Assembly (NCBI RefSeq): GCF_001458195.1
Contig: NZ_CYPU01000024.1
Span: 1 to 64,000 of the forward strand
Direction of reading: 5' to 3'
Source of the DNA: Ruegeria atlantica
GTDB taxonomy: Bacteria; Pseudomonadota; Alphaproteobacteria; Rhodobacterales; Rhodobacteraceae
Length of the DNA: 64,000 nt
The notes beneath the pieces were generated by a model, which ran no database searches, was not told where the DNA came from, and saw nothing but the letters and a program-made list of their open reading frames with translations. This document shows, in pieces, positions 8,543 to 18,490 of the stretch. The position numbers and the translations under genes are program-made. Within the stretch, counting starts at the first letter, position 1. Each line of letters opens with the position of its first letter.

Positions 8543-8670
8543 AGCGATCAGACGAACAACGCGCGTACGTTGTGTGCAACTGCTTCGAGATGTTGTTGCA
8601 CATCAAGCAGTTAATTTGGTCGGAGTGAGAGGATTCGAACCTCCGACCCCTGCCTCCCGAAGACAGTGCT
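8543..8670. repeat. Integrase-proximal att repeat overlapping tRNA-Pro
   Basis: Copy of 492-619. Bases 8616-8670 are exact and lie inside the intact tRNA gene; bases 8543-8615 differ from the distal copy at six places. This end adjoins the integrase promoter region. Confidence 0.85.
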
Positions 8671-8693
8671 CTACCAGGCTGAGCTACACTCCG
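8617..8693 (-). tRNA. tRNA-Pro (anticodon CGG)
   Basis: A 77-nt cloverleaf on the minus strand: acceptor CGGAGTG/CACTCCG, D-arm GCTC...GAGC, anticodon stem CTGTC/GGCAG with loop TTCGGGA (anticodon CGG), T-arm GGAGG-TTCGAAT-CCTCT, discriminator A and encoded CCA. Its 3' portion is duplicated at 566-619, marking it as the integration target. Confidence 0.95.
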
Positions 8694-8788
8694 ACCGTGG
8701 CGCGTGATCTATACTTGCATTTTTGGATGTGCAAGGGGGGTTTCCGTGTCGTTTGTGCGAATTGCCTTCGTCGTTCCCGGGCATCGGA

Positions 8789-9904
8789 TCAGGTCAAAAC
8801 ACCAGTTTGATACAGTCGGATTTTGGTGCCACCGTGGTCCACAATTGGCCCGGGGGGCAACAGCGGCAGGCGGGTGGATCGGGCCAGGCCTGCGTTGCTG
8901 GTCACGATACCGATACGCCAGCCCTTGAACTTGGTTTGCAGTACCTTGCCCAAGCTGCCGTAAACGGATCGCAGGCGTTTTTCATCCCCGATCCGGGCAC
9001 CATAGGGTGGGTTGACAATAACAAGACCTGCGGCATCCGACGGGGGTTTTATGTCGCTGACCGAGCGCGTCTGAAACATGGTGAAATCGGCAACCCCGGC
9101 CCGGTCAGCGTTTTTGGTCGAGGCCTCAATCGCTCCGCTATTGCGGTCTGAGCCATGAAAAACCACGTCCGGTTTGGCCAAAGGTTGTTGCTGGCGCATC
9201 GAGGACCAGGCGTTGGGGTCAAAACTTGGCAGATTTTCAAAGGCAAAGTTGCGGGTACGGCCGGGGCGCAGCCCCAGCGCGATTTCGGCGGCTTCAATGA
9301 CAAAAGTGCCAGAGCCGCACATCGGGTCCAGAACTGGTTCAGACCCATCAAATCCACACTCTCGGAGGAACATTGCCGCCATCGTTTCGCGCATCGGGGC
9401 TTTGGCGACAGCCGGTTTGTGGCCGCGTTTGTGCAAAGGCTCGCCGGAACTGTCGATCGAAAATGTGCACAGGTCCTTTTCGATGCGCAGCAGGACGCGC
9501 ACGGCCGCATCGGGCGAGACCGGTGCGCCCAGAGTTTCCGTAATTGCCACTTCGATACGTTGCCGGGCGGCCCCTGCATGGTAGATTCGGGATTTGCGAC
9601 TTGTCGCTTCGACTTTGACGGGCACATCGGGGCGCAAATATTCGGCCCAGGGAAATTTTCGGGCCCGTTTATCCAGTTGGGCCAAATGAACTGCGGGAAA
9701 CCCGCCCAATCGCACCAGAACTTTGTTCGCGCCACGCAGACACAGGTTCGCGCGCCAGACTTCAGGCCAGCCTCCGCGACAAGTGACGCCGCCGGGTACC
9801 GGCTTTGCATCTGCGAATCCCTGCTCGACCGCTTCGGCATGCAGCGGGGCTTCAAGGCCGGGCGTTGCCACCAGAAAAATCTCAAAATCGTTGTTTGGTT
9901 CCAT
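8789..9904 (-). CDS. THUMP-domain class I SAM-dependent RNA methyltransferase (RlmL-type)
   Basis: A 371-aa cytosolic rRNA guanine-N2 methyltransferase, related to the N-terminal half of RlmKL, which methylates 23S rRNA G2445 in E. coli. The THUMP region covers residues about 10-160. The methylase domain has the SAM motif DPMCGSGTFVIEAAEIALG (about 215-235) and the catalytic VNPPYG motif (about 305). Its length fits single-domain RlmL-like proteins of alphaproteobacteria. It is a single gene running towards tRNA-Pro. The exact target position is not shown by sequence. Confidence 0.85.
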   Translation of the reverse strand: MEPNNDFEIFLVATPGLEAPLHAEAVEQGFADAKPVPGGVTCRGGWPEVWRANLCLRGANKVLVRLGGFPAVHLAQLDKRARKFPWAEYLRPDVPVKVEATSRKSRIYHAGAARQRIEVAITETLGAPVSPDAAVRVLLRIEKDLCTFSIDSSGEPLHKRGHKPAVAKAPMRETMAAMFLRECGFDGSEPVLDPMCGSGTFVIEAAEIALGLRPGRTRNFAFENLPSFDPNAWSSMRQQQPLAKPDVVFHGSDRNSGAIEASTKNADRAGVADFTMFQTRSVSDIKPPSDAAGLVIVNPPYGARIGDEKRLRSVYGSLGKVLQTKFKGWRIGIVTSNAGLARSTRLPLLPPGPIVDHGGTKIRLYQTGVLT

Positions 9905-10192
9905 CCCGGGTGCTTACACCGGAAGTGTTGCGGGTGCGATATGCAATTTCAACAGGTCCAAAATGCAGCCCTTCAAGTTAATTTGACAAATTATCGGCAA
10001 TTTAGGCGGCAACGGGTTTGCGTTTGGCAACATCCCCGCGTAAAGGGACCGTGATCAAAACGAAGCTTGGAATGAAAACGGGTGCTATGCGCCTTTTTTG
10101 CTCTCAGGCTCCCACATACAGATCGTTTTGTGCCACTATGCAGTGGTGGGAACGATGTGTTGCAGGAAAGAGGCTTGGAAGACAGTAGCGAC

Positions 10193-11536
10193 ATGCAAAC
10201 TTTCAAACTGAAAAAAGGGTTGGAGCTGCCGGTGCAAGGCGCGCCAGAGCAGACGATCCAACCGGGTCCTGAATTCAGGTCTGTCGGGGTTTTGGGGGCT
10301 GATTATCTGGGCCTGAAACCGCGCATGCTGGTTCAAGAGGGTGAAGAGGTTCAGCGGGGCACACCGTTGTTTTGCCACAAGGACGTGCCCGAGGCGATGA
10401 TGGTCGCCCCGCTCAGCGGCAAGATCGTGGCCATCAACCGTGGTGCGCGTCGGGTGTTGCAGAGCGTCGTAATCGAAGTCTCGGACGTCAATGACACAGG
10501 TCTGGATTTCTCGGCTGTGGGCAACGCCGATACCGCCGAGGGTGTGACCGAACGTCTATGTGCGGCTGGCCTGTGGACCGCTTTCCGCACGCGGCCCTAT
10601 TCCAAGATGCCCGCACCGGGTACCAAGCCTACAGCAATTTTCGTGACCGCGATGGATAGTGAGCCTCTGGCCGCTGATGCGGCGATCATTATCCAAGATG
10701 CAGGTGACGCCTTTGCTGTCGGCCTGAGCGCAGTTGCCAAGCTGACCGAGGGCAAGACGTATCTGTGCCAAAATGAGGGCGCAGCCCTGCCGGGCGCCGA
10801 CGTTCCGGGTGTTGAAACCGCAGCATTTTCCGGACCGCACCCCGCAGGCCTGGCTGGAACCCACATCCACTTCCTTGAGCCGCTGGCCGGTGAAAAGCAG
10901 GTTTGGACAATCGGCTATCAGGATGTCATCGCGATTGGCCGTCTGATGCAAACCGGCCATCTGGATCCGAACATCGTGGTTGCCCTTTCAGGCCCCGGCG
11001 CGCGTCAGCCCCGCCTGATCCGCACTGTCATGGGGGCATCGACCGATGATCTGACCCGTGACGAAATCAATGTGGACGGCACGGCCCGTGTGATCTCGGG
11101 CTCGATCCTGTCGGGCCGTCATGCAGAGGGGCCACAAGCTTACCTGGGCCGTTTCGCGCGTCAGATCAGCATCATCCGCGAAGACCATGATCAGCATACG
11201 TTGGGCTGGATTCTTCCGATGCCGTCGAAATACGCGGTTCAGCCGGTTCTTGGCTCGGCCTTTGCCAAGAAGTTGTTTGCATTCACGTCCAATCTGAATG
11301 GTGGACGCCGTGCGATGGTTCCGACCGGTACATTCGAACAGTTGATGCCGCAGGACTATTTGCCGACGCAATTGCTACGCGCTTTGCTGGTAATGGATAC
11401 CGATACTGCACAGGCGCTAGGTGCGCTGGAGCTGGACGAAGAGGACCTTGGCCTTATCGGCTTTGCCTGTCCGGCGAAATATGAATATGGGCTGGCGCTG
11501 CGCGACTGCCTGACAAAGATTGAAAAGGAGGGCTGA
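10193..11536 (+). CDS. nqrA: Na+-translocating NADH:quinone reductase subunit A
   Basis: A 447-aa peripheral subunit of the Na+-NQR complex, which couples NADH oxidation by ubiquinone to Na+ export. The start is ATG 10193 (MQTFKLKKGLELPVQGAPEQ), which gives the usual NqrA length; an upstream GTG-start frame would add 37 residues not typical of the family. Recognisable segments include KPRMLVQEGEEVQRGTPLF and a conserved end, CPAKYEYGLALRDCLTKIEKEG. First gene of nqrABCDEF, 5 bp before nqrB. The 288 bp upstream of the gene hold no other gene; I found no clear promoter there. Confidence 0.96.
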   Translation: MQTFKLKKGLELPVQGAPEQTIQPGPEFRSVGVLGADYLGLKPRMLVQEGEEVQRGTPLFCHKDVPEAMMVAPLSGKIVAINRGARRVLQSVVIEVSDVNDTGLDFSAVGNADTAEGVTERLCAAGLWTAFRTRPYSKMPAPGTKPTAIFVTAMDSEPLAADAAIIIQDAGDAFAVGLSAVAKLTEGKTYLCQNEGAALPGADVPGVETAAFSGPHPAGLAGTHIHFLEPLAGEKQVWTIGYQDVIAIGRLMQTGHLDPNIVVALSGPGARQPRLIRTVMGASTDDLTRDEINVDGTARVISGSILSGRHAEGPQAYLGRFARQISIIREDHDQHTLGWILPMPSKYAVQPVLGSAFAKKLFAFTSNLNGGRRAMVPTGTFEQLMPQDYLPTQLLRALLVMDTDTAQALGALELDEEDLGLIGFACPAKYEYGLALRDCLTKIEKEG

Positions 11537-11541
11537 TCCGA

Positions 11542-12750
11542 ATGGGTTTGCGCAACTTCTTTGACCGGATCGAGCCGAACTTTACTAAGGGCGGCAAGTA
11601 CGAGAAGTATTTCCCCATCTACGAGATGGTCGAAAGCTTCGTCTACACTCCGAAAACCGTAACCTCCGTTGCACCCCATGCGCGGTCCTACGTGGATATG
11701 AAGCGGATCATGACCTATGTCGTGATCGCCACGATCCCCTGTATCCTGTGGGGAATGTACAATACCGGCTTTCAGGCAAACTCGGCCATTGCCGCGCTTG
11801 GACCCGATTCAGCCACTGGCTGGCGGATCGCCATCCTGCAGATGTTCGGTATCTCGCTGAACCCCGCCAGCATCTTTGCCAATGTGATGCACGGGATGAT
11901 GTATTTCCTGCCGATTTACATCGTCACTCTGGTTGCAGGCGGTATCTTCGAGGTCATCTTTGCGACTGTTCGCGGCCATGAAGTGAACGAGGGTTTCCTT
12001 GTAACTTCCATGCTTTACACGCTAATCTTGCCCGCATCTACGCCACTTTGGCAGGTTGCGTTGGGCATCATCTTCGGGGTGGTGATCGGTAAAGAAGTCT
12101 TTGGCGGCACTGGCAAGAACTTCCTGAACCCAGCACTTGTTGGTCGTGCGTTCCTGTACTTTGCCTACCCGGCGAACATGTCGGGTGACACGGTCTGGAC
12201 GCCGGTTGATGGCTTTTCAGGCGCGACGGCGCTGTCGGTATCCGCATCGGAAGGATATCAGGCGTTGGCCACTGAGGGGCTGACATGGTGGAATGCGTTT
12301 CTGGGTCAGATGCAGGGCAGCTTTGGTGAGACATCAACGCTGGCCTGTATGATCGGCCTGGCATTCCTGCTGACGACCCGCATCGCCAATTTCCGACTGA
12401 TTGTCGGCTGTCTGGCTGGGACCATAGGTCTGACGCTGCTGTTCAACCTCATTGGGTCGGATACCAACCCGATGTTCGCGATGCCATGGTACTGGCACGT
12501 CGTCGTCGGCGGTTACGCTTTCGGTCTGGCTTTCATGGTGACCGAGCCCGTTTCAGCCAGCCATACCAACATGGGCCGTTATATCTACGGTGCTCTGATC
12601 GGTATCATGGTTGTGTTGATCCGTGTGGTGAACCCCGCTTTCCCCGAAGGCATGATGCTGGCAATCCTGTTCGGTAACGTCTTTGCACCGCTGATCGACT
12701 ACTTCGTCGTTCAGGCAAACATCAAACGGAGGGCGCGTCGCCATGTCTGA
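11542..12750 (+). CDS. nqrB: Na+-NQR subunit B (membrane, covalent FMN)
   Basis: A 402-aa membrane subunit with about ten hydrophobic segments, beginning MGLRNFFDRIEPNFTKGGKY. It carries the flavinylation motif SGATALS near residue 230, where ApbE links FMN to the Thr; family work also places riboflavin and Na+ translocation in NqrB. AAGGAGG precedes the ATG. Overlaps nqrC by 8 bp. Confidence 0.96.
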   Translation: MGLRNFFDRIEPNFTKGGKYEKYFPIYEMVESFVYTPKTVTSVAPHARSYVDMKRIMTYVVIATIPCILWGMYNTGFQANSAIAALGPDSATGWRIAILQMFGISLNPASIFANVMHGMMYFLPIYIVTLVAGGIFEVIFATVRGHEVNEGFLVTSMLYTLILPASTPLWQVALGIIFGVVIGKEVFGGTGKNFLNPALVGRAFLYFAYPANMSGDTVWTPVDGFSGATALSVSASEGYQALATEGLTWWNAFLGQMQGSFGETSTLACMIGLAFLLTTRIANFRLIVGCLAGTIGLTLLFNLIGSDTNPMFAMPWYWHVVVGGYAFGLAFMVTEPVSASHTNMGRYIYGALIGIMVVLIRVVNPAFPEGMMLAILFGNVFAPLIDYFVVQANIKRRARRHV

Positions 12751-13558
12751 TACGCAATCCCCAGAACCCAAGGGCGCGATTGCCAAGTTTCTGGCGGCCT
12801 CGCCGGACTCGGTCGGTAAAACGATCTTTATCGCCGTCGCCGTTTGTCTGGTGGCCTCGATGGTTGTGTCAGCCGCAGCCGTAAGCCTGCGCCCGGTCCA
12901 GGAAGCCAACGCGCTGAAGGACAAGCAGATCAACGTTCTGCAGGTAGCTGGTGTTTATGAACCCGGCACCGACGTGTCTGAGGCGTTCGCCGCATTCGAG
13001 CCGCACGTTGTTGAACTTTCGACGGGTGAGTTCGTCGACGACCAGTTCGATCCGGCAACATTCGATGACCTGGCCGCCGCAAGCGATCCAGAGCTGAGCG
13101 TCGCGCTGGACGATGACCCGGCTGGTATTGGTCGCAAGGCGTTGTACCGTGTTGTCTACCTGCTGCGCGACGAATCCGGCGAGTTGGACAAGGTGATCCT
13201 GCCGCTGCACGGCTATGGTCTGTGGTCGACGCTTTATGGCTTTATCGCGCTGGAAAACAACGGCAACGATATCTACGGCCTTCAATTCTATCAGCACGGC
13301 GAAACCCCCGGTCTTGGCGCCGAGGTGGACAATCCGCGTTGGAAAGCGTTGTGGAACGGCAAGAAGCTGCGGGATGATGCCGGTGATCTGCAGATCACAG
13401 TATCCAAGTCGCAACCTGCCGCTGGCCCCGACTTTTATGTAGATGCGCTGGCCGGTGCCACGCTGACTTCGGTTGGTGTTGATAACCTGGTGAAATTCTG
13501 GATGGGTGATGCGGGCTTCGCTCCGTTCCTGGCCAAACTGCAAGCAGGAGATTTCTGA
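12743..13558 (+). CDS. nqrC: Na+-NQR subunit C (covalent FMN)
   Basis: A 271-aa subunit: one N-terminal transmembrane helix (residues about 25-50) and a large periplasmic domain. Near residue 240 it has [15 protein letters not shown], the [S/A]GAT-T flavinylation site modified by ApbE (encoded at 19390). Start overlaps nqrB, stop overlaps nqrD by one base. Confidence 0.95.
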   Translation: MSDTQSPEPKGAIAKFLAASPDSVGKTIFIAVAVCLVASMVVSAAAVSLRPVQEANALKDKQINVLQVAGVYEPGTDVSEAFAAFEPHVVELSTGEFVDDQFDPATFDDLAAASDPELSVALDDDPAGIGRKALYRVVYLLRDESGELDKVILPLHGYGLWSTLYGFIALENNGNDIYGLQFYQHGETPGLGAEVDNPRWKALWNGKKLRDDAGDLQITVSKSQPAAGPDFYVDALAGATLTSVGVDNLVKFWMGDAGFAPFLAKLQAGDF

Positions 13559-14211
13559 TGTCCCAGACCAAGAGAGAGATGCTGGTCGACCCGCTTGTCG
13601 ACAACAACCCGATCACACTGCAGGTGCTGGGTATCTGTTCGGCGCTGGCGGTGACCTCTTCGCTGCAGGTGTCCTTCGTGATGGCGCTGGCGGTTACCTT
13701 CGTGACCTCGTTCTCGTCCTTCTTCATCTCCTGCCTACGCAACCAGATCCCGGGCTCGATCCGGATCATCGTACAGATGGTGATCATCGCGTCGCTGGTG
13801 ATCCTGGTGGATCAGGTTCTCAAGGCTTACGCCTTTGAGATTTCCAAAACCTTGTCGGTTTTTGTCGGCCTGATCATCACCAACTGTATCGTGATGGGCC
13901 GCGCCGAAGCATTTGCGATGAAGAACCCGCCCGTCGCGTCCTTCATTGACGGCCTGGGCAACGGAATGGGCTACGGTCTGATCCTGCTGCTTGTTGGCTT
14001 CATTCGCGAACTGTTCGGCAACGGGTCGCTGTTTGGCGTCACCATTCTGCAGACCGTCAACAATGGTGGCTGGTACGTGCCCAACGGCATGCTGCTGCTG
14101 CCGCCGTCCGCGTTCTTTATCATCGGTCTGATCATCTGGGCCTTCCGCACATGGAAGCCGAACCAGGTCGAAGAACGTGAATACAAAATTCAGCAGGTAG
14201 AGGCCCACTGA
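13558..14211 (+). CDS. nqrD: Na+-NQR subunit D
   Basis: A 217-aa integral membrane subunit with six hydrophobic segments, starting [20 protein letters not shown]. Conserved membrane segments include [17 protein letters not shown] and [16 protein letters not shown]; the Cys in the latter matches the intramembrane iron-sulfur ligand shared with NqrE/RnfA/RnfE proteins. Coupled to its neighbours by single-base overlaps. Confidence 0.96.
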   Translation: MSQTKREMLVDPLVDNNPITLQVLGICSALAVTSSLQVSFVMALAVTFVTSFSSFFISCLRNQIPGSIRIIVQMVIIASLVILVDQVLKAYAFEISKTLSVFVGLIITNCIVMGRAEAFAMKNPPVASFIDGLGNGMGYGLILLLVGFIRELFGNGSLFGVTILQTVNNGGWYVPNGMLLLPPSAFFIIGLIIWAFRTWKPNQVEEREYKIQQVEAH

Positions 14212-14819
14212 TGGAAGGTCTGATTTCACTGGCCGTGAAGGCCATCTTTGTTGAAAACCTCGCACTCAGCTTCTTCCTCGGGATGTGTACATTCATCGCC
14301 GTATCCAAGAAGATCTCGACCGCGCTGGGTCTGGGCATCTCGGTCATGGTCGTTCAGGCGATCACCGTTCCCACGAACAACCTGCTGCTCAGTTATCTGC
14401 TGAAGCCCGGTGCGTTGGCCTGGGCGGGTTTCCCTGATGTGGACCTGACCTTCCTTGGTCTGATCTCCTACATTGGCGTGATCGCGGCGATGGTGCAGAT
14501 CCTTGAGATGGTTCTGGATAAGTACTTCCCGCCGCTCTACAACGCGCTGGGGATCTTCCTGCCGCTTATCACAGTGAACTGCGCCATTCTGGGCGGATCG
14601 CTGTTTATGGTCGAGCGTGACTATAACTTTGCCGAAGCAGCCACTTATGGTGTGTCTTCGGGCTTTGGCTGGGCACTGGCGATCACCGCTATGGCGGGTG
14701 TTCGTGAAAAGCTGAAGTACTCGGATATTCCGGATGGCTTGCAGGGCCTTGGCATCACTTTCATCACCGCGGGACTGATGGCGATGGCCTTCATGTCTTT
14801 CTCGGGCGTGAAGCTGTAA
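14211..14819 (+). CDS. nqrE: Na+-NQR subunit E
   Basis: A 202-aa integral membrane subunit paralogous to NqrD, with six hydrophobic segments in inverted topology. Starts [20 protein letters not shown]. The segment [20 protein letters not shown] contains the conserved Cys used for the NqrD/E intramembrane Fe-S cluster. 10 bp before nqrF. Confidence 0.96.
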   Translation: MEGLISLAVKAIFVENLALSFFLGMCTFIAVSKKISTALGLGISVMVVQAITVPTNNLLLSYLLKPGALAWAGFPDVDLTFLGLISYIGVIAAMVQILEMVLDKYFPPLYNALGIFLPLITVNCAILGGSLFMVERDYNFAEAATYGVSSGFGWALAITAMAGVREKLKYSDIPDGLQGLGITFITAGLMAMAFMSFSGVKL

Positions 14820-14829
14820 GGAGGGACGA

Positions 14830-16053
14830 ATGGAAACTTTTAGCCTAGGCGTCGTCCTTTTCACCCTGATCGTTGTCGCTTTGGTGGCCCTCATCATGGC
14901 CGCCCGTTCGAAACTGGTATCGACCGGCGATGTGAACATCACTATCAACGGTGAAAAAACCATTTCCGTTCCTGCAGGTGGCAAACTGCTGCAAACATTG
15001 GCGGCTGAGAAGTTGTTCGTGCCGTCCGCATGTGGTGGTGGTGGCACCTGTGCGCAGTGCCGTGTGCGTGTGCATTCAGGTGGAGGTTCAATCCTTCCTA
15101 CCGAAGAAAGCCATATCACCAAGCGCGAAGCCTCTTGCGGCGATCGCCTGTCCTGTCAGGTTGCGGTCAAGCAGGACATGAACATCGAAGTTCCTGAAGA
15201 GGTCTTTGGTGTCAAAAAATGGGAATGCACGGTTCGCTCGAACGAAAACGTGGCAACCTTCATCAAAGCGCTGACGCTGGATCTGCCCGAGGGCGAGGAC
15301 GTGAATTTCCGCGCTGGCGGATACATCCAGATCGAAGCCCCTGCGCATGCGTTGAAATACACTGATTTCGACGTGGAAGAGGAATACCGCGAAGATTGGG
15401 ACCGCTTCAATCTGTGGCAGTATGAATCGGTTGTGAACGAACCGATCGAGCGCGCGTATTCAATGGCCAACTACCCGGACGAAAAAGGCATGATCATGCT
15501 GAACGTCCGCGTTGCCTCGCCACCTCCTGGTTCCGAGGGTATCCCAGCGGGTCAGATGTCGTCCTACATCTTCAACCTGAAACCGGGTGATAAGGTCACC
15601 ATCTCGGGCCCGTTTGGCGAATTCTTTGCCCGCGACACCCAGAAAGAGATGGTCTTTATCGGCGGTGGCGCCGGTATGGCGCCCATGCGCAGCCACATTT
15701 TCGACCAGCTCAAGCGTCTGGAAAATCGCGACCGCAAAATCAGCTTCTGGTACGGCGCGCGTTCGAAGAAAGAGATGTTCTTTGTCGAGGATTTTGACAC
15801 TCTGGCCGAGGAATTCGACAACTTTGAATGGCATGTTGCCCTGTCGGATGCGCAGCCAGAGGACGATTGGAAAGGCTACACCGGCTTTATCCACAACGTT
15901 CTGTTCGAAGAATATCTCAAGAACCACCCTGCGCCTGAGGACTGTGAGTTCTATATGTGTGGCCCACCAATCATGAACCAGTCGGTCATCAACATGCTGC
16001 TGGATCTGGGCGTGGACCGCGAAGACATCATGCTTGACGATTTCGGCGGGTAA
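14830..16053 (+). CDS. nqrF: Na+-NQR subunit F (NADH dehydrogenase, FAD, 2Fe-2S)
   Basis: A 407-aa NADH-oxidising subunit. An N-terminal membrane anchor (residues 5-25) is followed by a ferredoxin domain with [14 protein letters not shown] and a fourth Cys in [10 protein letters not shown], then a ferredoxin-reductase module with the [12 protein letters not shown] motif, [13 protein letters not shown] and the FYMCGPP NADH-side motif. AAGGAGG precedes the ATG. Last gene of the operon, followed by a terminator. Confidence 0.97.
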   Translation: METFSLGVVLFTLIVVALVALIMAARSKLVSTGDVNITINGEKTISVPAGGKLLQTLAAEKLFVPSACGGGGTCAQCRVRVHSGGGSILPTEESHITKREASCGDRLSCQVAVKQDMNIEVPEEVFGVKKWECTVRSNENVATFIKALTLDLPEGEDVNFRAGGYIQIEAPAHALKYTDFDVEEEYREDWDRFNLWQYESVVNEPIERAYSMANYPDEKGMIMLNVRVASPPPGSEGIPAGQMSSYIFNLKPGDKVTISGPFGEFFARDTQKEMVFIGGGAGMAPMRSHIFDQLKRLENRDRKISFWYGARSKKEMFFVEDFDTLAEEFDNFEWHVALSDAQPEDDWKGYTGFIHNVLFEEYLKNHPAPEDCEFYMCGPPIMNQSVINMLLDLGVDREDIMLDDFGG

Positions 16054-16062
16054 GAAATAAAG

Positions 16063-16093
16063 AACCAGCGCTCATACGCGCCGGTTTTCTTTT
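16063..16093 (+). terminator. Rho-independent terminator of the nqr operon
   Basis: AACCAGCGC - TCATAC - GCGCCGGTT followed by TTCTTTT, ten bases after the nqrF stop. One A/C mismatch in the stem. Confidence 0.75.
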
Positions 16094-16097
16094 GTGC

Positions 16098-17381
16098 TCA
16101 AAGGCGAAGGTCGCTGGCCTCTATCGGCAGGACCGACTTGACGTCGAAGACCACGCTTGTGTCTTTTCCGAACGCTCTGATTTGCGCGGGCTCTACATCC
16201 AAAAACTCTCGATGTGCGACGGCCAAAACGACGCCGTCATAGGCGTGTTCCTTAGGGGTGTCGACCAGGGAAATGCCATACTCGACCTGTGCTTCGGAGG
16301 CATCGGCGTGCGGGTCATGCACATCTACCTCAATACCGTAATCCTTCAGTTCGTCTATGATGTCGACGACCCTGGTGTTGCGCAGATCCGGGCAGTTTTC
16401 CTTGAATGTCAGCCCCATGACCAGCACGCGCGCCGATCCGACGTCAATCCCGACGCGAGTCATCCGCTTCACCAGTTGCGACACCACATAGCTGCCCATG
16501 CTGTCGTTCAGGCGTCGCCCGGCCAGAATGATCTGTGGATGATGGCCGACCGCCTCTGCCTTATGTGTCAGGTAATAAGGGTCGACGCCGATGCAGTGCC
16601 CGCCGACCAGGCCAGGACGGAAGGGCAAAAAATTCCACTTGGTTCCAGCTGCGCGCAAAACGGCATCGGTATCAATGCCCAGGCGTCCAAAAATCATCGC
16701 CAATTCATTGACCAGCGCGATGTTCAGGTCGCGTTGAGTGTTTTCGATAACTTTCGCGGCTTCGGCTACGCGGATGCTTTCCGCTTTGTGTGTACCTGCC
16801 GCGATAATCCGGCCATAAAGCGCATCTACCAAATCGGCAACTTCGGGTGTCGAGCCCGAGGTGACCTTGCAAATGTCCGAGATGCGATGGGCCTTATCAC
16901 CGGGATTGATCCGTTCCGGGCTGTATCCGACAAAGAAATCCCTGTTGAATTTAAGACCGGAGACCCGTTCGAGCACTGGCACACAGTCTTCCTCGGTCGC
17001 GCCGGGATAGACCGTGGACTCGTAGATCACAAGGTCACCTTTTTTCAGAATGTGCCCGACCGTCTCGGACGCACTCAGCAAGGGCGACAAATCCGGTTGT
17101 TTGCCCGCCGTGATTGGCGTTGGAACCGTCACGATAAAGGTATCACATCCCGCCAGATCGGAAGGTTCCGAAGTAAAGGTCAATCCTGTCGCAGCGCTCA
17201 GATCATTGGGGTCAACTTCCTGAGTGCTATCCTGCCCCGCGCGCAACGCGTCAATGCGTTTGGCGTTGATATCAAACCCAATGACCGCGCCCAGCCCGGC
17301 AAAAGCCACTGCCAGTGGCAGGCCGACATAACCCAGACCGATGACGGCAATTTTACGGGAATTGGGGTCTGTTTCGAGCAT
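16098..17381 (-). CDS. UDP-N-acetyl-hexosamine 6-dehydrogenase (TviB/WbpO type)
   Basis: A 427-aa nucleotide-sugar dehydrogenase. Domains: Rossmann NAD site [15 protein letters not shown] (residues about 11-25), central domain with [12 protein letters not shown], catalytic Cys in [15 protein letters not shown], and C-terminal UDP-binding domain with [19 protein letters not shown] motif. This branch oxidises UDP-GlcNAc or UDP-GalNAc to the uronate for surface polysaccharides; exact substrate is inference. Runs convergent to nqrF and downstream of the epimerase gene by 12 bp, so the two probably act in one pathway to a uronic sugar. Confidence 0.85.
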   Translation of the reverse strand: MLETDPNSRKIAVIGLGYVGLPLAVAFAGLGAVIGFDINAKRIDALRAGQDSTQEVDPNDLSAATGLTFTSEPSDLAGCDTFIVTVPTPITAGKQPDLSPLLSASETVGHILKKGDLVIYESTVYPGATEEDCVPVLERVSGLKFNRDFFVGYSPERINPGDKAHRISDICKVTSGSTPEVADLVDALYGRIIAAGTHKAESIRVAEAAKVIENTQRDLNIALVNELAMIFGRLGIDTDAVLRAAGTKWNFLPFRPGLVGGHCIGVDPYYLTHKAEAVGHHPQIILAGRRLNDSMGSYVVSQLVKRMTRVGIDVGSARVLVMGLTFKENCPDLRNTRVVDIIDELKDYGIEVDVHDPHADASEAQVEYGISLVDTPKEHAYDGVVLAVAHREFLDVEPAQIRAFGKDTSVVFDVKSVLPIEASDLRL

Positions 17382-17393
17382 GCGGTACTCAGT

Positions 17394-18407
17394 TCATTTT
17401 CCGTGATAGTCGCGGAACCATTCCACGAACTGGGCAATCCCGACCTTGAAATCGGTTTGTGGGCGATACCCGGTTAACCGCTGCAACAGATCGGTATCGG
17501 CCCAGGTGGCCGGGACATCGCCCATCTGTATGGGAATATAGTTTCTGATTGCTTTCTTGCCGACAGCTTCTTCGATCGCCTCGACGAAATCCAACAGGCG
17601 CACTTTGTCGCCATTTCCGATATTGACCACGCGCCAGGGCGCTACGGGCGAAAGGCTATCGCCTTCTTCGATGTCATCTGCGCTGTCGGGGCGCACGGGC
17701 GGGCTGTCGATCAACAGCCGGATTCCGCGGACAAGATCATCCACATTGGTAAAATCGCGATACATGTCGCCATGATTGTAGATATCGATCGGACGGTCAT
17801 CCAGAATGGCATCCACAAACTTGTAAAGTGCCAGGTCCGGGCGCCCCCAGGTGCCATAAACGGTAAAGAACCGGAACATCGTTGTGGGCAGGTTCCAAAG
17901 ATGCGCGTAGGAATGCCCCATGGCCTCGTTGGCCTTTTTGGTGGCTGAATAGATGGTCAGAGGCGTGTCGGCCTTTTCGACCTCGGTGAAGGGCATCACT
18001 TCATTCGCGCCATAGACCGACGAGGTGGATGCCATCAAAAGGTGTTCAACCTCATGTTCGCGGGCAACCTCCATCACGTTGAATGTTCCCACAATATTCG
18101 AGTCGATATAGCTGCGCGGATTCTCTAGGCTGTAACGCACACCTGCCTGACCGGCCAGGTGCACGATCACATTAGGCTGAAATTCATCACCAACCTGTTT
18201 GAGTTTTTCGTGATTTTCCAGCAAGTCCTCGGTGACGGAAAACCCAGGGTTTTGCAACAGCATCTGATGCCGGCGGTTTTTTAACGCGACATCATAGTAA
18301 TCAGTCATCCCGTCATAGCCGTGCACCCGGAATCCTTCCGAAAGCAACAGTTTTGCAAGATGGAACCCAATGAATCCCGCTGTACCCGTTACCAGAACGT
18401 GCTTCAT
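17394..18407 (-). CDS. NAD-dependent epimerase, UDP-glucuronate 4-epimerase-like
   Basis: A 337-aa extended SDR enzyme. It has the TGTAGFIGFHLAK NAD site at residues 7-19, the Ser-Thr triad in STSSVYG, and the YSATKKANE catalytic Tyr/Lys pair near residue 155. The FTVYGTWGRPDLAL and HGDMYRDFTNVDD segments are typical of CapI/Cap1J-like 4-epimerases. Made with the dehydrogenase, it would supply uronate sugar nucleotides for capsule or exopolysaccharide. Substrate not proven. Confidence 0.85.
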   Translation of the reverse strand: MKHVLVTGTAGFIGFHLAKLLLSEGFRVHGYDGMTDYYDVALKNRRHQMLLQNPGFSVTEDLLENHEKLKQVGDEFQPNVIVHLAGQAGVRYSLENPRSYIDSNIVGTFNVMEVAREHEVEHLLMASTSSVYGANEVMPFTEVEKADTPLTIYSATKKANEAMGHSYAHLWNLPTTMFRFFTVYGTWGRPDLALYKFVDAILDDRPIDIYNHGDMYRDFTNVDDLVRGIRLLIDSPPVRPDSADDIEEGDSLSPVAPWRVVNIGNGDKVRLLDFVEAIEEAVGKKAIRNYIPIQMGDVPATWADTDLLQRLTGYRPQTDFKVGIAQFVEWFRDYHGK

Positions 18408-18490
18408 TTACCCTCGACCTATAACCGAACAAATTTTGGCATCAAGGATACTGTCAGTCAGCCAAGGTCAAGGGATTTCTGCCGGAAGGA

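Larger units (their letters stand above)
565..8670. mobile_element. 8.05-kb integrative element at tRNA-Pro(CGG)
   Basis: It is bounded by the 55-bp exact tRNA-derived core repeats at 565-619 and 8616-8670, giving a unit of 8,051 bp. It carries a tyrosine integrase next to the intact tRNA, then a leftward AlpA-like, HNH/HTH, RepB-like primase operon, and cargo at the far end. Integrase, AlpA and primase in this order resemble phage satellites or small integrative elements (known for P4-like elements; the assignment here is inference). No capsid, terminase, relaxase or conjugation genes are seen, so it would depend on a helper for transfer. The restriction cargo is decayed, but the integrase operon looks intact. 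Confidence 0.8.

Noticed and set aside
9155..10054. 299-codon open frame on the plus strand
   Set aside because: It is antisense to the RlmL-type gene, whose motifs are clear, and encodes no recognisable protein.
16092..17477. 461-codon plus-strand open frame
   Set aside because: It is the complement of the nucleotide-sugar dehydrogenase; long antisense frames are common in this GC-rich DNA.
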